From assembly GCF_003573695.1 (NCBI RefSeq), contig NW_020621603.1, positions 19,455,116-19,519,115 of the forward strand: a stretch of 64,000 bases of DNA, in the 5' to 3' direction. The translations under genes and the position numbers were made by a program. Position 1 is the stretch's first letter, and every line of letters begins with the position of its first letter. This stretch comes from Papaver somniferum (taxonomy: Eukaryota > Streptophyta > Magnoliopsida > Ranunculales > Papaveraceae). Below are positions 45,761-56,962 of this stretch, in pieces. The notes beneath the pieces are model-generated. The model was not told where the DNA came from, did no database searches, and saw nothing but the letters and a program-made list of their open reading frames with translations.

Positions 45761-47102
45761 TTTGGAGAAAGCCAAGTCGGGCTGGGGACATTAAACTAAG
45801 CGTTAAATGGGAGGAAACCCATCAGTTTTGTATCTCATAACTTGCATTCCCATCTTAGATTTTACAAGTCCTTTATCTATAATGAAAGTTTTGACGAATT
45901 CTCGTCAGAAAATTCTGACTGCGCACTTGTCACGAAAATAGCTCTCGAGACTTCATACGAAGTCCGATTTGAGTCGTTTACCCCAAATTTTAAATAGGAC
46001 AGACTCACCTTTCTTTTACAAAAAGAAAATCTGAATTCGGAGTCTGTTAAGTTGGAGCGATAGGCCTGGACATTTGAGTTTTAGTATTTTTCCAGAACTT
46101 TTTCAGATTGCATGTCAGTCAGTCTGGAGGCCATAAAAGTCAGACCGTTTATCTAAACACTGTTCCCTTTTGACAATTTATATAAAAGATGTAGGCAAAC
46201 AACTTTTGTTTAGGATGTTTTTCCTAGTTCCCTACCCATTGGTACAATTTTGAGTTTTTCAGGGCTGTTATGTCATAAATCAGAATTTTCGGTTTTCAAC
46301 GTTGAGGACAATGTCGAGTTTAAGTGTGGGGGAGAATTTAGTATCTACTTTATGCATATACACATAAAAAAAATAATACTTTTTGATTTCTTGCATTCTT
46401 GAGACTTCATATTTTGGAGTTAATTATGAGCCATTTAGGATGACACTCTAAACCTCTTAAGGTTGAAACAGTTCTTACAGTTGTAGATTAAGTTCCATTT
46501 ATTTCAATCCTTAAATATATACGTTCATAATTTAATGCGAAACTAAGCTATGGTAGTCGCTTGAAAGATTCATCCTCGCAATTAATCATTACTGAATCAC
46601 TTTTTTTTTTGCCGTTATTCTAAAGTGATTTGGTGGGATCCTGATACTGCCGTGGATGTTGTAGCAAGGTAATCATTGGTTGAGTTTATAAAATACCCAT
46701 AAGACAATTGTCTTACACTCATAAAGAGTGAGCCGAAAGAAAGAAAAAAAACATATATATAAGGCTCCTCTTCATTTATCGACACTTGGATAGCAATACC
46801 TGTAAAACGTTGTCCCTGTCTCCGTCGCCTAAGCAAGCGTGGAACGCAGAATCCAAGGCAACTATCACGTATTTGATGAAAAGGAACATGCTCTTAGAAT
46901 ATCTAATCATGTAGTCGATAAAAATAAAAACCATATCATCATTATATAGCAAGTCAAAAAGACTATTGATGAGGTTCTTGACGCTTAGATAGCAGTATGT
47001 GTGAAACGTTGTCCCTGTCTCCGTCGCCTAAGCAAGCGTGGAGTGCAGGATCCAAGGAAACTATCACATACTTGCTGAAAAGGAAACATGTGCTTAGAAT
47101 AT
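45761..47102. other. TE-D 3' region, first part
   Basis: No envelope-like ORF. A polypurine-like tract at 46321-46340 (TAAGTGTGGGGGAGAATTTA) resembles the true tract before the 3' LTR. A tandem duplication is present: about 46780-46905 repeated at 46975-47102 (both with CCCTGTCTCCGTCGCCTAAG). The second copy is cut by TE-C and continues after it. Confidence 0.7.
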
Positions 47103-47699
47103 TGTAGGATCAGAATTTCGCGACAATGATACGCTCGCGAAATTCTTAACAACGCATTACAAAAAATGTCGCAGAGCACTTTGAGAAACGACACAATAGG
47201 TGATATTAGCTTAAACATAAGAAAAATGTAATAACTTTGCGAAGATTAGAAGATCTGCGAAATTAACATTTGTAAGCTTGCGATATCATAGCAAGCCAGA
47301 TCCGAAATTAGGGGAAATGATAGTTGTACCTCACCACGTATGAGCTGTCATCCACTATGTAAATACCTATATAAAGAGAAAGGCAGGAGAGAAAAAAAGG
47401 AGGATAGACACTTTTGAGGGAGGACACATTGGTAGAGAGAGGGAGAGAGCAGAATTTGTATTATTATTATCTTCTTCTTCCTTCAAGAACCGAGAGCTCC
47501 AAATACTCATTAATGGAGACTCCATGTAATCAAGATGTAATTACAAATAATCATAGTAAACCCTAACCCCGTGGATGTAGATCAAATTGATCGAACCACG
47601 TAAATCTTGTGTCCTCTTACAATTTTAGCATTCTTTCATTTTTATGTTTAGATCTACAAATTATATAAGGGGTGTGTTGTAGGATTTCCTGCAACTACA
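47103..47699 (+). repeat. 5' LTR of TE-C
   Basis: Starts TGTAGGATCAGAATTTCGCG and ends CCTGCAACTACA. TATA box at 47368-47375 (TATATAAA). Confidence 0.92.
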
Positions 47700-47702
47700 T
47701 AA

Positions 47703-47718
47703 TGGCGCTAGAAACAGG
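47703..47718 (+). other. Primer binding site of TE-C
   Basis: TGGCGCTAGAAACAGG, three bases after the LTR, identical to TE-B 7767-7782. Confidence 0.75.
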
Positions 47719-48054
47719 GAACGAGTAAAGGATTTATCCTTCCTGTAACTTGTTGATTCAAGAAATTTTCATGAAGATTAGATATTGTTCATATTTTTCT
47801 AGATCTACAAAATTTAGGTTCAAAAATGGAAATTTTATGGAAGAACACTTTCAGGGAGTAAACATCATCAACAATTCAAAGACATGAAAAGAGTGAGAGA
47901 AAAAATTAGTTATTGCGGTGAAATTTAAGGAGAAAATGGAAGTTTCAGTGGAATATTTTCATGTTCAGGAGAAGAAGGCAAGTGTGAAAGAAGTTAAGGA
48001 AGGACGAAGAAAAGATAAGAGGCAGATGCTGCAATTTCTATCACAAACAGAAAT

Positions 48055-48875
48055 TCGCACAGATGGTTTGAGCTGGAGAGAGTAAGCGATAGGTCACGGG
48101 TTCGAATTTCGCAGAGACACATATTTTTCATTTTCTTCTCATTTTCATGGGAGAATAAAAGAATAAGAGAAAAACATTGTTGGTTTATTTCGCAAAGAGA
48201 TTCTTTAAAAGTTGGTCAAGAGAACAATATGTATGTTCGTGGTCGCAAGTTCGAACTTCCATGCGAGCATAGTTTTCTTCTTTTTACAGATAGCGAAAAA
48301 ATGAATAATTTCGCAATATTGTTTCATTAGTTCGAAAACAAGAGGTAGCACAGTTGGTCAAGCTTCGCTAGAGTGAGTTGTAAGACTGGAGTTCGAATCC
48401 CTCATCAAGCTTAATTTTTCGCAGATTTTTGAAATCCTAAAGGTGAAGAAATGGAATAAAGTACAACATTGTGTGTTTCTTTCGCAAGCAACAAGTAGCG
48501 CAGATGGTCAGAGAAGGAGTATGCAAACTAGAGGACATGGGTTCGATTCTCCCTGCGACCAAATAATTTTTGCTTCGCAAATATTCATTTCGCAGAGTTG
48601 ATATTTGATTACTTCGCACAGTCTTTGATTATTTCACAAGAGAGGGTTAGCACAGTTGGTCAGGAGGCATGAATGCAAGCAGCAGGTCGCGAGATCAATT
48701 CTTGCTTCTCGCATGTTTATTTTTATGCGAAATTTATACAGAATTGCCTCTTACACAGTTGGAATTTGATTACTTCGTAAGAACTTTGATTATTTCACAA
48801 AAGAGGCTTAGCACAGTTGGTATGGTGCGAGAAAATCTAAGAAGCAGATCAAGGGTTCAAGTCTCACTTCTCACA
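48055..48875 (+). repeat. Array of about six tRNA-like modules
   Basis: Modules recur about every 140-160 bp. Clear A boxes: TAGCACAGTTGG at 48346-48357, 48648-48659 and 48809-48820, TAGCGCAGATGG at 48496-48507; weaker ones near 48062 and 48207. B boxes: GTTCGAATCC at 48391-48400, GTTCGATTCT at 48541-48550, GGGTTCAAGTC at 48853-48863, GGGTTCGAATT near 48099, AAGTTCGAACT near 48247; the fifth is degenerate. A-to-B spacing is near that of tRNA genes. Between modules lie AT-rich linkers with TTTCGCA. Acceptor stems do not pair cleanly, so I do not call functional tRNAs. Internal Pol III promoters are possible. Confidence 0.7.
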
Positions 48876-48989
48876 CTTCTTTTTGCTGCGCGAAATTCAT
48901 ACATTTCTAGGCATTTATTCACTTCTTTGACAACAATAGCGACTCACATGAAAGATAAGTACCACCTCCTTGAACATTTTACTTTATAC

Positions 48990-49330
48990 TAGGAACGAAT
49001 ATTTTTTTTTTTGATTTGGTTTACAAAAAGCGATTCAATCGCACGATTACAAAGATTTCAAGATTTCAAAGATTATAAAGATTACTAAGATTTCAAGATT
49101 ACAAAGACTTCAAAATTACAAAGATTGCGAGATTTCAAAATTACAGAAAACTGAGAAAATTTAATTTATATGTTTCTCTAGAATATTTCTTTTGCAGAGA
49201 ATAAAAAGATTTTTGATTTGATTTACAAAATGCGAAATCATCGCAGAATTACAAAGATTTCACAATTACAAAGATTCAGAAATATAATGTATTAGAATTT
49301 CTCTTGAATATTTACTTTCTTCAAATGATA
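48990..49330. repeat. Simple AAGATT-rich region
   Basis: Repeated short phrases such as CAAGATTACAAAGATTTC, irregular in length. No coding potential. Confidence 0.6.
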
Positions 49331-49421
49331 TGATATTATGAGAATGAAAGAATAAAAGAACAAAGAAACGCGAAAATTTCGCAAGAGACAATCTAAGATC
49401 CATAAAAATCTAAGATTAGAA

Positions 49422-50353
49422 TGGGGTGAACCTTTATGGCGTACACCCTAGTTTGCGAATAAAATTTCGTAAGAGGCAAATGTAAGATCTAAAGTACGTC
49501 ATAGGAGGGGGTACCTATAGCATGACTCAGGGAAAAGGTTACACCGCCCCTGGAACCTGAGTCATGGAGATTTGGGGTCAATAAAGCCCATCCGGGAGAG
49601 GCACCTTGGATTCTCAGCCTAAGCATATGACTTAGGTTGGGCGACTAAGGTAATAAGGACTCTCCCGAGGAGTGCAGAATCTGATCAAGGCGCCGAGGTA
49701 CACGGTTGAGTCAAGAGTGCCAGGGGCGTTTGAAGCGTCCTTGCCATTCTTGACAAGTCTTGGCTTATACTACACTCGGCCCGAAGAAAACCCCACTTAG
49801 GGTACAGTCTCGTAACCATAAGCCCTATAGGTAAAAGGGATAAGAGGATGCGAAAACAACTGGTTGTTGTTAAGACCGGATAGGAGGAGCTAACCTTGTA
49901 TGGTAGAAGTACGCCTCCTTTAAGGGGAAACCAGGGGGAGATAAGGGCGGCACCCTCCATTAGGGAGCTGATAAGTGTCTTAAGACGCAAATGTCATGAG
50001 GATTTTTACTCGCAAGGGTATTAAGGCTTGTCATATTTGTACAACAATCCTGAAAAGGCAATAATACTAGAGAAAAACATAAGACGAGATCAATGGGTCA
50101 TTACATGAAAGTGTGAAGACGTCCTGCGATTTTGTCGCAAGACGGCAATGTCATGGGGCTTTATTTTCGCAAGAATATTTAGGCCTATCATATTGTCGCA
50201 AAAATCCTGAAGAGGCAATAATACAAAAGAAAAATTTAAGGCAAGATCAATGGGTTTTTGCATGAAATTGCAAAAACGTCCTGCGATTTTGTCGCAATGA
50301 CAAGAGGTGGAAAAATAAGACCTTTAACTAGGAAGGCAAAATAAGACCACATA
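49422..50353 (+). repeat. 0.93-kb block shared with TE-B
   Basis: Counterpart of 12037-12962, in the same orientation relative to the element. It includes the same internal tandem duplication. Small indels break any common ORF, but long runs are identical. Confidence 0.85.
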
Positions 50354-50820
50354 AAAAGATGAGTAAGCAAATAAGCTTGCGAAAATGATTATGTGTAAGC
50401 AAATAAGCTTGCGAATATGTATATGGAAATGAAACTGAGGCAGTGAAAATGCCGCAGACTTGATATTATGATCATACTGTTATGAGATACTAATAGTGCA
50501 GGAAAGAGGAAAGATGAAACACAAGTAAGAACTTGTGAGGAACAATAACTACACGAAGAGGAATGCATACGCTAAAGAAAAAGCCAGAGAAATGGAGAAT
50601 GGAGGCAATTTAAAGCTACATCAATTTTAGCATGCAAAATGAGCTAAGTAACACAAACATTAGCTATACATTGCAATAAATAAGCATTCTCATCACACAA
50701 GCATCATACTCGCATCATAAAAGCATTGCATAAGCATTTCATGGCATAAACATCGCATACACATTTTATAACATAATCATCACATAAGCATTATATTCGC
50801 ACAAGTACTTTACAAAACTG

Positions 50821-51130
50821 TACGGAATAATATTGCAGAACTTCGCAATAATATCGCAGAATTTAGCAGGATTATTCAGAATTTCGCAGAATTTTTCAGA
50901 ATTTCGCAGGATTATTCAGAGTTTCGTAGGATTATTCAGAATTTCGCAGAATTATTCAGAATTTCGCAGAATTTTTCAGAATTTCGCAGGATCATTCAGA
51001 ATTTCGCAGGATTATTCAGAATTTCGCAGAATGTGTCAGAATTTCGTAGGATTATTCAGAGTTTCGTAGGATTATTCAGAATGTGTCAGAATTTTGTAGA
51101 ATGTGATTATTTCGCAGAATGTGATTATTC
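50821..51130. repeat. 17-bp tandem repeat array
   Basis: About 18 copies of a unit like TTCGCAGAATTATTCAG. Because 17 is not a multiple of three, three units form a 51-nt, 17-aa repeat, and the plus frame 50833-51069 stays open over much of it. A looser array with CATAAGCATT-like phrases precedes it (about 50680-50810). Confidence 0.85.
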
Positions 51131-51739
51131 CGAACGATATGATCATTTCGCTCAATTATTTCGCACAATTATAAGCAACTTGAAGAGGTTTTACTATCGC
51201 ATGAGCACAAAACATGAGACAGAGGAAAGATAAGAATGAGGAAACAATTCACACATTCAACATTTTCTCAAGGATTCTGCCCTCATAGATAAAGAACAGA
51301 GGCAACTATGGATTACCAAGAAAACAATTTATGTTAATTATCTCCTCGGAAAGAATCATTTCCAAAGAGGACGTTCACTAATGAACAACAAGAATCCTCA
51401 CCAAAAAAGGAGTAATAATATCGCATGAATAGAGGCAATACTTATTATTCTCATTCAAGGACGGATACTTCTTATATTTCGAGGATTGAGTACTTATTAT
51501 ACTTCTTCAAGGATACTTCATACTTCTTATACTTCAAGGGTTGATATTTATTATTTACTTCGCAACGCTCCGGAACTTCACAAAAGAATAGAGGCAAGTA
51601 CGTACTTTTCAAGTCCATTATTCTTTCGCTCGTTCCTTCATCAACAAAGATCAAAGACTACTCCAACAACACGTATCTCTATCCAACAACTACAACAACG
51701 GATTTTTTCCTGAAGAACGCTCTTCAAGCAATATTCAAG
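51131..51739. other. TE-C 3' interior, nothing recognised
   Basis: AT-rich sequence, with frames below 80 codons and no known motif. Confidence 0.4.
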
Positions 51740-51754
51740 AAAAAAGAGGCAAGA
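51740..51754 (+). other. Polypurine tract of TE-C
   Basis: AAAAAAGAGGCAAGA directly before the 3' LTR; the last ten bases equal those of TE-B. Confidence 0.75.
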
Positions 51755-52352
51755 TGTAGGATCAGAATTTCGCGACAACGATACGCTCGCGAAATTCTTA
51801 ACAACGCGTTACAAAAAATTTCGCAGAGCACTTTGAGAAACGACACAATAGGTGATATTAGCTTAAACATAAGAAAAATGTAATAACTTTGCGAAGATTA
51901 GAAGATCTGCGAAATTAACATTTGTAAGCTTGCAATATCATCGCAAGCTAGATCCGAAATTAGGGGAAATGATAGATGTACCCCACCACGTATGAGTTGT
52001 CATCCACTATGTAAATACCTATATAAAGAGAAAGGAAGGAGATAGAAAAGGGAGGATAGACACTTTTGAGGGAGGACACATTGGTAGAGAGAGGGAGAGA
52101 GCATAATTTGTATTATTATCTTCTTCTTCTTCCTTCAAGAACCGAGAGCTCCAAATACTCATTAATGGAGTCTCCATGTAATCAAGATGTAATTACAAAT
52201 AATCATAGTAAACCCTAACCCCGTGGATGTAGATCAAATTGATCGAACCACGTAAATCTTGTGTCCTCTTACAATTTTAGCATTCTTTCATTTTTATGTT
52301 TAGATCTACAAATTATTATAAGGGGTGTGTTGTAAAATTTCCTGCAACTACA
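51755..52352 (+). repeat. 3' LTR of TE-C
   Basis: 598 bp, TATA box at 52020-52027. Differs from the 5' LTR at a few sites, for example TGTAAAATTTCCTG in place of TGTAGGATTTCCTG near its end. Confidence 0.92.
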
Positions 52353-52357
52353 AATAT

Positions 52358-52927
52358 CTAATCATGTGGTCAAGTTAAATGGGTGTTTCTCTCAACTATT
52401 GCGCTATAAATAGAATCCTTTGACGACATTCATACAAGTATTGTGGGTAAAATCTTTCACTTTAGTCAACATTTGCACACTTCACTATTCTATTTCCATT
52501 TTCTTATCTATCCATGTGATTTCAATATGCGAGTATTGTGACAAATGTTGCAACAAGTACGATGATTATCTTAGTAGAGTTTTGCAAATAGGTTGAATGT
52601 CACACGTAAGTAATTACTTATGTGTGATGATTGGAATGTATGTGGGATGTTTGCATCTAAAGAACATATGCAAGCTAATTATTTAGCTATTACTTTGTGT
52701 CTATCCTTAGTGGTTCTTCCAAGGCGAGATATTGGAGTAGGTTTTGTGGGTATACCTCTTGTAATCCCTCACGAGACTATAACTCGTCCACTAGGGACAC
52801 CTAGAGGTTTAAAGGCCTATTATTCATGCTAAGAGTAACCGTATCCTCACGACATGGAGTTGTTGTATTTAGGATTAGTTTTATTTAGTTTTCTCGAGGA
52901 CTAGCAAAATCTAAGTGTGGTAGAATT
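52358..52927 (+). other. TE-D 3' region, second part, with polypurine tract
   Basis: Continues TE-D after TE-C. The polypurine tract is about 52912-52927 (AAGTGTGGTAGAATTT), directly before the 3' LTR. A 70-aa frame (52620-52832) has no recognisable domain and may be chance. Confidence 0.6.
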
Positions 52928-54488
52928 TGATAAGTGCATAATTCATATGATTTTAGTGTCCATTCCATACTTGTTTTACATATTATTCTTGCATATTTTC
53001 GTATTATTACTCTTGTTTTCTCTTGTTTGCCTCTATTAGGTGAATCATCCAAAAAGGAGCTACAAAGTGCTGAAAAAAGCTATAAAGAGAAGTATCCCAA
53101 GTATCCAAGTGCCAAAGTCCAAGAGAAGTGGAAGAAATGCGACGAAAAGGAGCAAAACGCTCAAAATCAAGAGAAGGGCCAAATACCAAACTTAACTCAT
53201 TCAAATTAAGGATTTCTCATCATCATCTTGAAGAGAATTGAAAGATAAAAAGAATGCAAAAAGAATGAGGTCCGTCCGAGTTCGGATGAAGAAGTTATGG
53301 CCAAAGCAAGCTTTTATTGAATACCAAGACAGTGAAGTCCGCGAACTGGGTTCGCATACCGGGTTCGCAGACTTAATTCCGAAAATTTCTGCTGGAATTT
53401 GAAGTTTGCGGACTGGGATCGCGAACTTAGGTAGTAGGAAACATGTATTTACACTTTGGAAGGCCTAAGGGCACGTTTGGAGTCGTTAGGTCATATTTTT
53501 GGGTCGGATTCCTAAACCAAACTAAATACGTGAAGGTCAAGCAATGTAAACCTACAAAAAGGTATTAGGTTATGTGAAATGATATCATATCATTAGGTCC
53601 CGAAATTGTTAGGGTTTGGAGAGAAGAAACATCATATGGAGCGATTATCAATCGCAACGTTATCTCTTTACTTTTCTCATATGTATATCATGGATGTTTC
53701 TACATCCATGAGTAGCTAAAAACCTATTGATTGAGGATGAATTCTAAGTTGTAAACAAGATTTGAGTTATTATATTAATCTACTTTGAAGTTCTTCATAT
53801 GATTATCGTTTGTTTATATTATAACGAATATTTATGATTGATTGATAGATTGTTTAGGTGGCCAACTAAACTGATTTGTTGATTCAATCTATTTCTATTA
53901 TTGAGTTAGGAGATAAGTAATCGTCGAATAACCTTTACACAAGTAGAGAACACAAAACCTTGCAAAGGGATTCTGTGGAGCGATTGTGGGTATAAACAAC
54001 ACTAAAAAGTGGACCTTGAGCTAAGAGTCTAACTATTATGATCAACCTATAAATTCACAAAAGATACAACATTCGACCAAATTACAACTTGAGTGAGCTA
54101 CTACTAGGTAGTTAGGCGAATATAATCTGGTATTGGAGAGCTTCCATACTCAGTGATAAAAGAAATTTAGGGAACAACACTGAGCTAGCTGTTATTCCAC
54201 GGTTGGTGATAATCTATGATTAACGACGAGTAGGCAATTATAATAACTCATTGACAGTTTATTAACGAAGAAGGATTCCTCGATCATATCTCTCTCTATT
54301 GATTATAATACAATTTTATTTGCTTTGATTATTTATTTTGTTCACAATCTAAAACAAAATCCCCCTTTGTGACACTTTGACAACTAAAACTCACTGCTCT
54401 TCGTGGGAACGATCCTTACTTCCATTATATTACCAGTTAATTGTGTGGAATTAAGATTATTAATTTGTTGAGCCTACGACACGCATCA
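52928..54488 (+). repeat. 3' LTR of TE-D
   Basis: 1561 bp. The TATA box position carries TACAAAAA (53553-53560) where the 5' LTR has TATAAAAA, so promoter activity towards the SIN3 gene is probably weakened. Confidence 0.93.
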
Positions 54489-54493
54489 CACAT

Positions 54494-55778
54494 CCCTGTA
54501 ACGACAATACACACGAAATAAAAAAAGAAATCAGATGTTTAAGTTATAAGTTCTAAGATAACTCATAATTAGCATGAACAAGTAAAAGATTTTGTAATCA
54601 TATAGGCGAATGTTTACATCAACTAAACAGTCGTGGAAGTGCAGCCATTATATACGACACCCTAACGCAATAGGGTCTTTAGTCTACATTAATTAGACAA
54701 CAAAAGGAAATTCAAGTAGCTTGCAGTTTATCTTACAGTTAGGTCATGCAATACAGGATCAGAAAACACAAAATTGGTTAAAAAGACCAAAATCAACAAT
54801 TCCTGGGTGAAAAAGACATATAGATTTTGATATTGTTTAAATGGACAAAAATATAAAAAATAGTCAAGATGTAACCAGCTCATCCTACCCATTTTCAAAT
54901 ATTTTTTCTTATTTTTAATTTACATTAGGATGAATCCAGTTTCATCCTCGTTATTTTTTAAGTTTAAGCCATGATGAATCCAGTTTCATCCTTGCTATTT
55001 TTTTGTCCATTTCACTCATACTAATTTTTACTCGTCCATTTGAACCATGTTTTAAATTTTTTTGGACAAATGACCCATTTTCCGATCAGAAAAGTGGATA
55101 AGCTGTAATAATACATTTTTAGTTGTGAATAAAGATCCATCCAAATTCATCTCCAAACAGTTAGCAGAACCCCAATTTGTGGCATTAAAATAACAATTCA
55201 AATCCCGAATCTCCCTAAAACACATAAAAAAAGATGCAATTAAGAAAAATGAACATGTGTGCCTTATGTTCTCCCAAAAATGAACATGTGTGCCATAAAA
55301 ACATTAATGTCCTTTTGAGGGATGAGCCTGGCGCTCGAGTCAACACAGGCATCATCCTAGATGTAACCGTGAGTGGGCAAACTTTATAGTTGCCTAGACT
55401 CTTTTTCTTATAAAAAAAAAGTGTGCCTTATTTTCATCTCCATTAATCTTATCAGTAGCAACAGTTTCGTCAAACACCTTTTATGTGTGACTGACAATGG
55501 AGAGCTAATTGTGCCATTGATTTGTATCATTCAATATCTCCCATCCCTGCAATCATTAAATTCACACACAACATTCAACAAACACCCGTTCTTCCTAACA
55601 CATCAAGCATTCATTCAAAACAACAACTTCATCGTCTTGTTTTCTTGTTCAATTTTGTCCAACTCGAGCTCATATCCAGATGATACCACCTTTAATCCAT
55701 CGTTTACTGAATGGCAGTAAAAATACATCTCTTCACCATCTTCTCGGCTTCAATGAACACCCCCATAGTTGTTCGGAT
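54494..55778. other. Intergenic DNA between TE-D and the COG1-like fragment
   Basis: AT-rich. The phrase GATGAATCCAGTTTCATCC occurs twice about 42 bp apart (near 54930 and 54972). A 115-aa plus frame at 55373-55720 has no recognised domain. No supported gene. Confidence 0.5.
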
Positions 55779-55883
55779 TTATGAGATGGGTTTTGTTCGG
55801 AAGAGTGATTCTGCGTCCCGGAATCCTGATTCGTTATTCGTTGTTGTTGTTGGAGTTGCTGTTGAGGTACGAGGCATTCTCAT
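55779..55883 (-). pseudogene. Fragment resembling the COG1 N-terminus
   Basis: From the ATG complementary to 55881-55883 a 34-aa frame reads a Thr-rich leader, then NNESGFRDAESLFRTKPIS, and stops with TAA at 55779-55781, followed in frame by IR. Plant COG1, a subunit of the conserved oligomeric Golgi tethering complex, begins in this way (DAESLFR.K..SEIR), so the stop appears to replace the expected Glu. Similarity ends after IR, and nothing else of COG1 is seen downstream. The upstream minus strand is CT-rich (about 55955-55990), as in a plant 5' leader. I recalled the family sequence without a search. Confidence 0.5.
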
Positions 55884-56523
55884 TGTGTCGAAACTTTAAA
55901 TTTGTGTTCTGAGTTCTGTCAGTTGAGGTATTTTTTGTAGATTGGATCTGGAAATGGAGGAGAAAGAGAGAAGAAGAAGAAAGAAGAAGAGTACAATAAA
56001 CATATAAAATCTCACGATAAAACTTAATTTCAATAATTTTGGGTCCGAGAATAATTTTTTCCTTAAAAATGGGTGCGCGCCTTCAAATTTCTGGTCGTGA
56101 ATTTCACAATGGAGAAAATCTGAAAAATGGGTTTATCCGTAGTTTTCACTATTTTCAATCATACTTTGATTATTCTTTCTTAATTTTGATTCATGGACCT
56201 ATTCTTGTATCCATGTCCATAGAGATGGAAATAATGGAAATTGAAAACCACGTTTCTTAATTAGATAAAACATTACAACTCGGGTGGCACGCCGCGCCGG
56301 CCGAAACTCCCCGACTAATACGTCGACAACAAACGGATCGAGTATCCACCCCCTAAAAGTCCAATGGATTCGGTAAATTTAGTGGGCTTTTCTCCCCCCT
56401 AATTGTTCTTTTATTCTTACACTCCAATTCGAAGCCCACAGACCGGACCCAATCTAAAAAAAAAAAATGGAAAAAACTTACTAATTTGTGTTTGTTTATT
56501 TTTCCTTCTATACTTTACCTCTG
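55884..56523. promoter_or_regulatory. Possible bidirectional promoter region
   Basis: Lies between the COG1-like fragment (minus) and the SIN3-like gene (plus). It contains a GA-rich run at about 55955-55990 and a GC-rich patch near 56285-56320. No specific binding site is assigned. Confidence 0.35.
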
Positions 56524-56533
56524 TATATATAAA
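56524..56533 (+). promoter_or_regulatory. Probable TATA box of the SIN3-like gene
   Basis: TATATATAAA about 430 bp before the ATG at 56963, followed by a pyrimidine-rich leader (CTTCCTCCTTTATTTTAACG). The leader may contain an intron (donor GTAATT near 56717, acceptor near 56790 or 56943), but this is not secure. Confidence 0.45.
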
Positions 56534-56962
56534 GAAATTAAAAGGGTATTCTTCCTCCTTTATTTTAACGCTCATATGTATTTTTTTTTCACTTTCAATG
56601 CAAAACCTTAACCTCTTCTCCTTACAAGTAGTTTGCTGCTCAGCTTTCCTTTTTTTACTTGTAGGATTCTCCCTCTCAAAGGTTTTCAATCTCCCACCTC
56701 CCTCTGGTTTTCGGTGGTAATTTGTCGTTTTCGTTTTGATTAAGCGAACTCAACTAACTAACTAATCTTGAGTTATCTTGTTTATGTGTAGATTTGAATT
56801 GAAAAATTCGGTCTGGGTAGATCTATTTTCCATTGATTCTGAGATAGAATTTGTAAGTATAATTTGTTTGATTATTGATTGAAGTTGGGGGGTTTGTATT
56901 TTTCAATTTGGGGATTTTAATTTTTTGATTTTTTTTTGGTTAGATAAATTGTTGTTGTGTTA

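Larger units (their letters stand above)
47103..52352 (+). mobile_element. TE-C: non-coding (LARD-type) LTR element
   Basis: LTRs 47103-47699 (597 bp) and 51755-52352 (598 bp), nearly identical by eye, with perfect target duplications AATAT (47098-47102 and 52353-52357). Uninterrupted DNA at 46891 onward in the sister repeat copy reads through the insertion point, confirming it. LTR termini and primer site equal those of TE-B. The 4.06 kb interior has no gag or pol. It holds a leader, a tRNA-like array, AAAGATT-rich sequence, the block shared with TE-B, a 17-bp repeat array and a polypurine tract. It must have been moved by proteins from a related element. Confidence 0.92.
38873..54488 (+). 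mobile_element. TE-D: full-length Athila-type element containing TE-C
   Basis: LTRs 38873-40416 and 52928-54488, TGATAAG to CGCATCA, with perfect target duplications CACAT (38868-38872 and 54489-54493). The primer site TGGCGCCGTTGCCGGGGA (40422-40439) is the Athila type. Order: LTR, gag, protease, RT, RNase H, integrase, long 3' region with no envelope-like ORF, polypurine tract, LTR. TE-C sits in the 3' region. Without TE-C the element is about 10.4 kb, within the range of Athila. Every gene has stops or frameshifts. Confidence 0.93.

Noticed and set aside
48341..48412. Functional tRNA gene
   Set aside because: A and B boxes are good but the acceptor arms do not pair and no terminator T-run of the usual kind follows directly; kept as a tRNA-like module only.
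45761..52927. Envelope-like gene of TE-D
   Set aside because: Some Athila elements have one here, but no frame beyond about 80 codons with a membrane segment or signal peptide was found on the plus strand outside TE-C.
55373..55720. 115-aa ORF upstream of SIN3
   Set aside because: Low-complexity, no domain, and it overlaps no splice or promoter signal that would support it.
56417..56689. 90-aa minus-strand ORF over the SIN3 leader
   Set aside because: Basic, lysine-rich translation of the T-rich leader; antisense to the gene's own 5' region.
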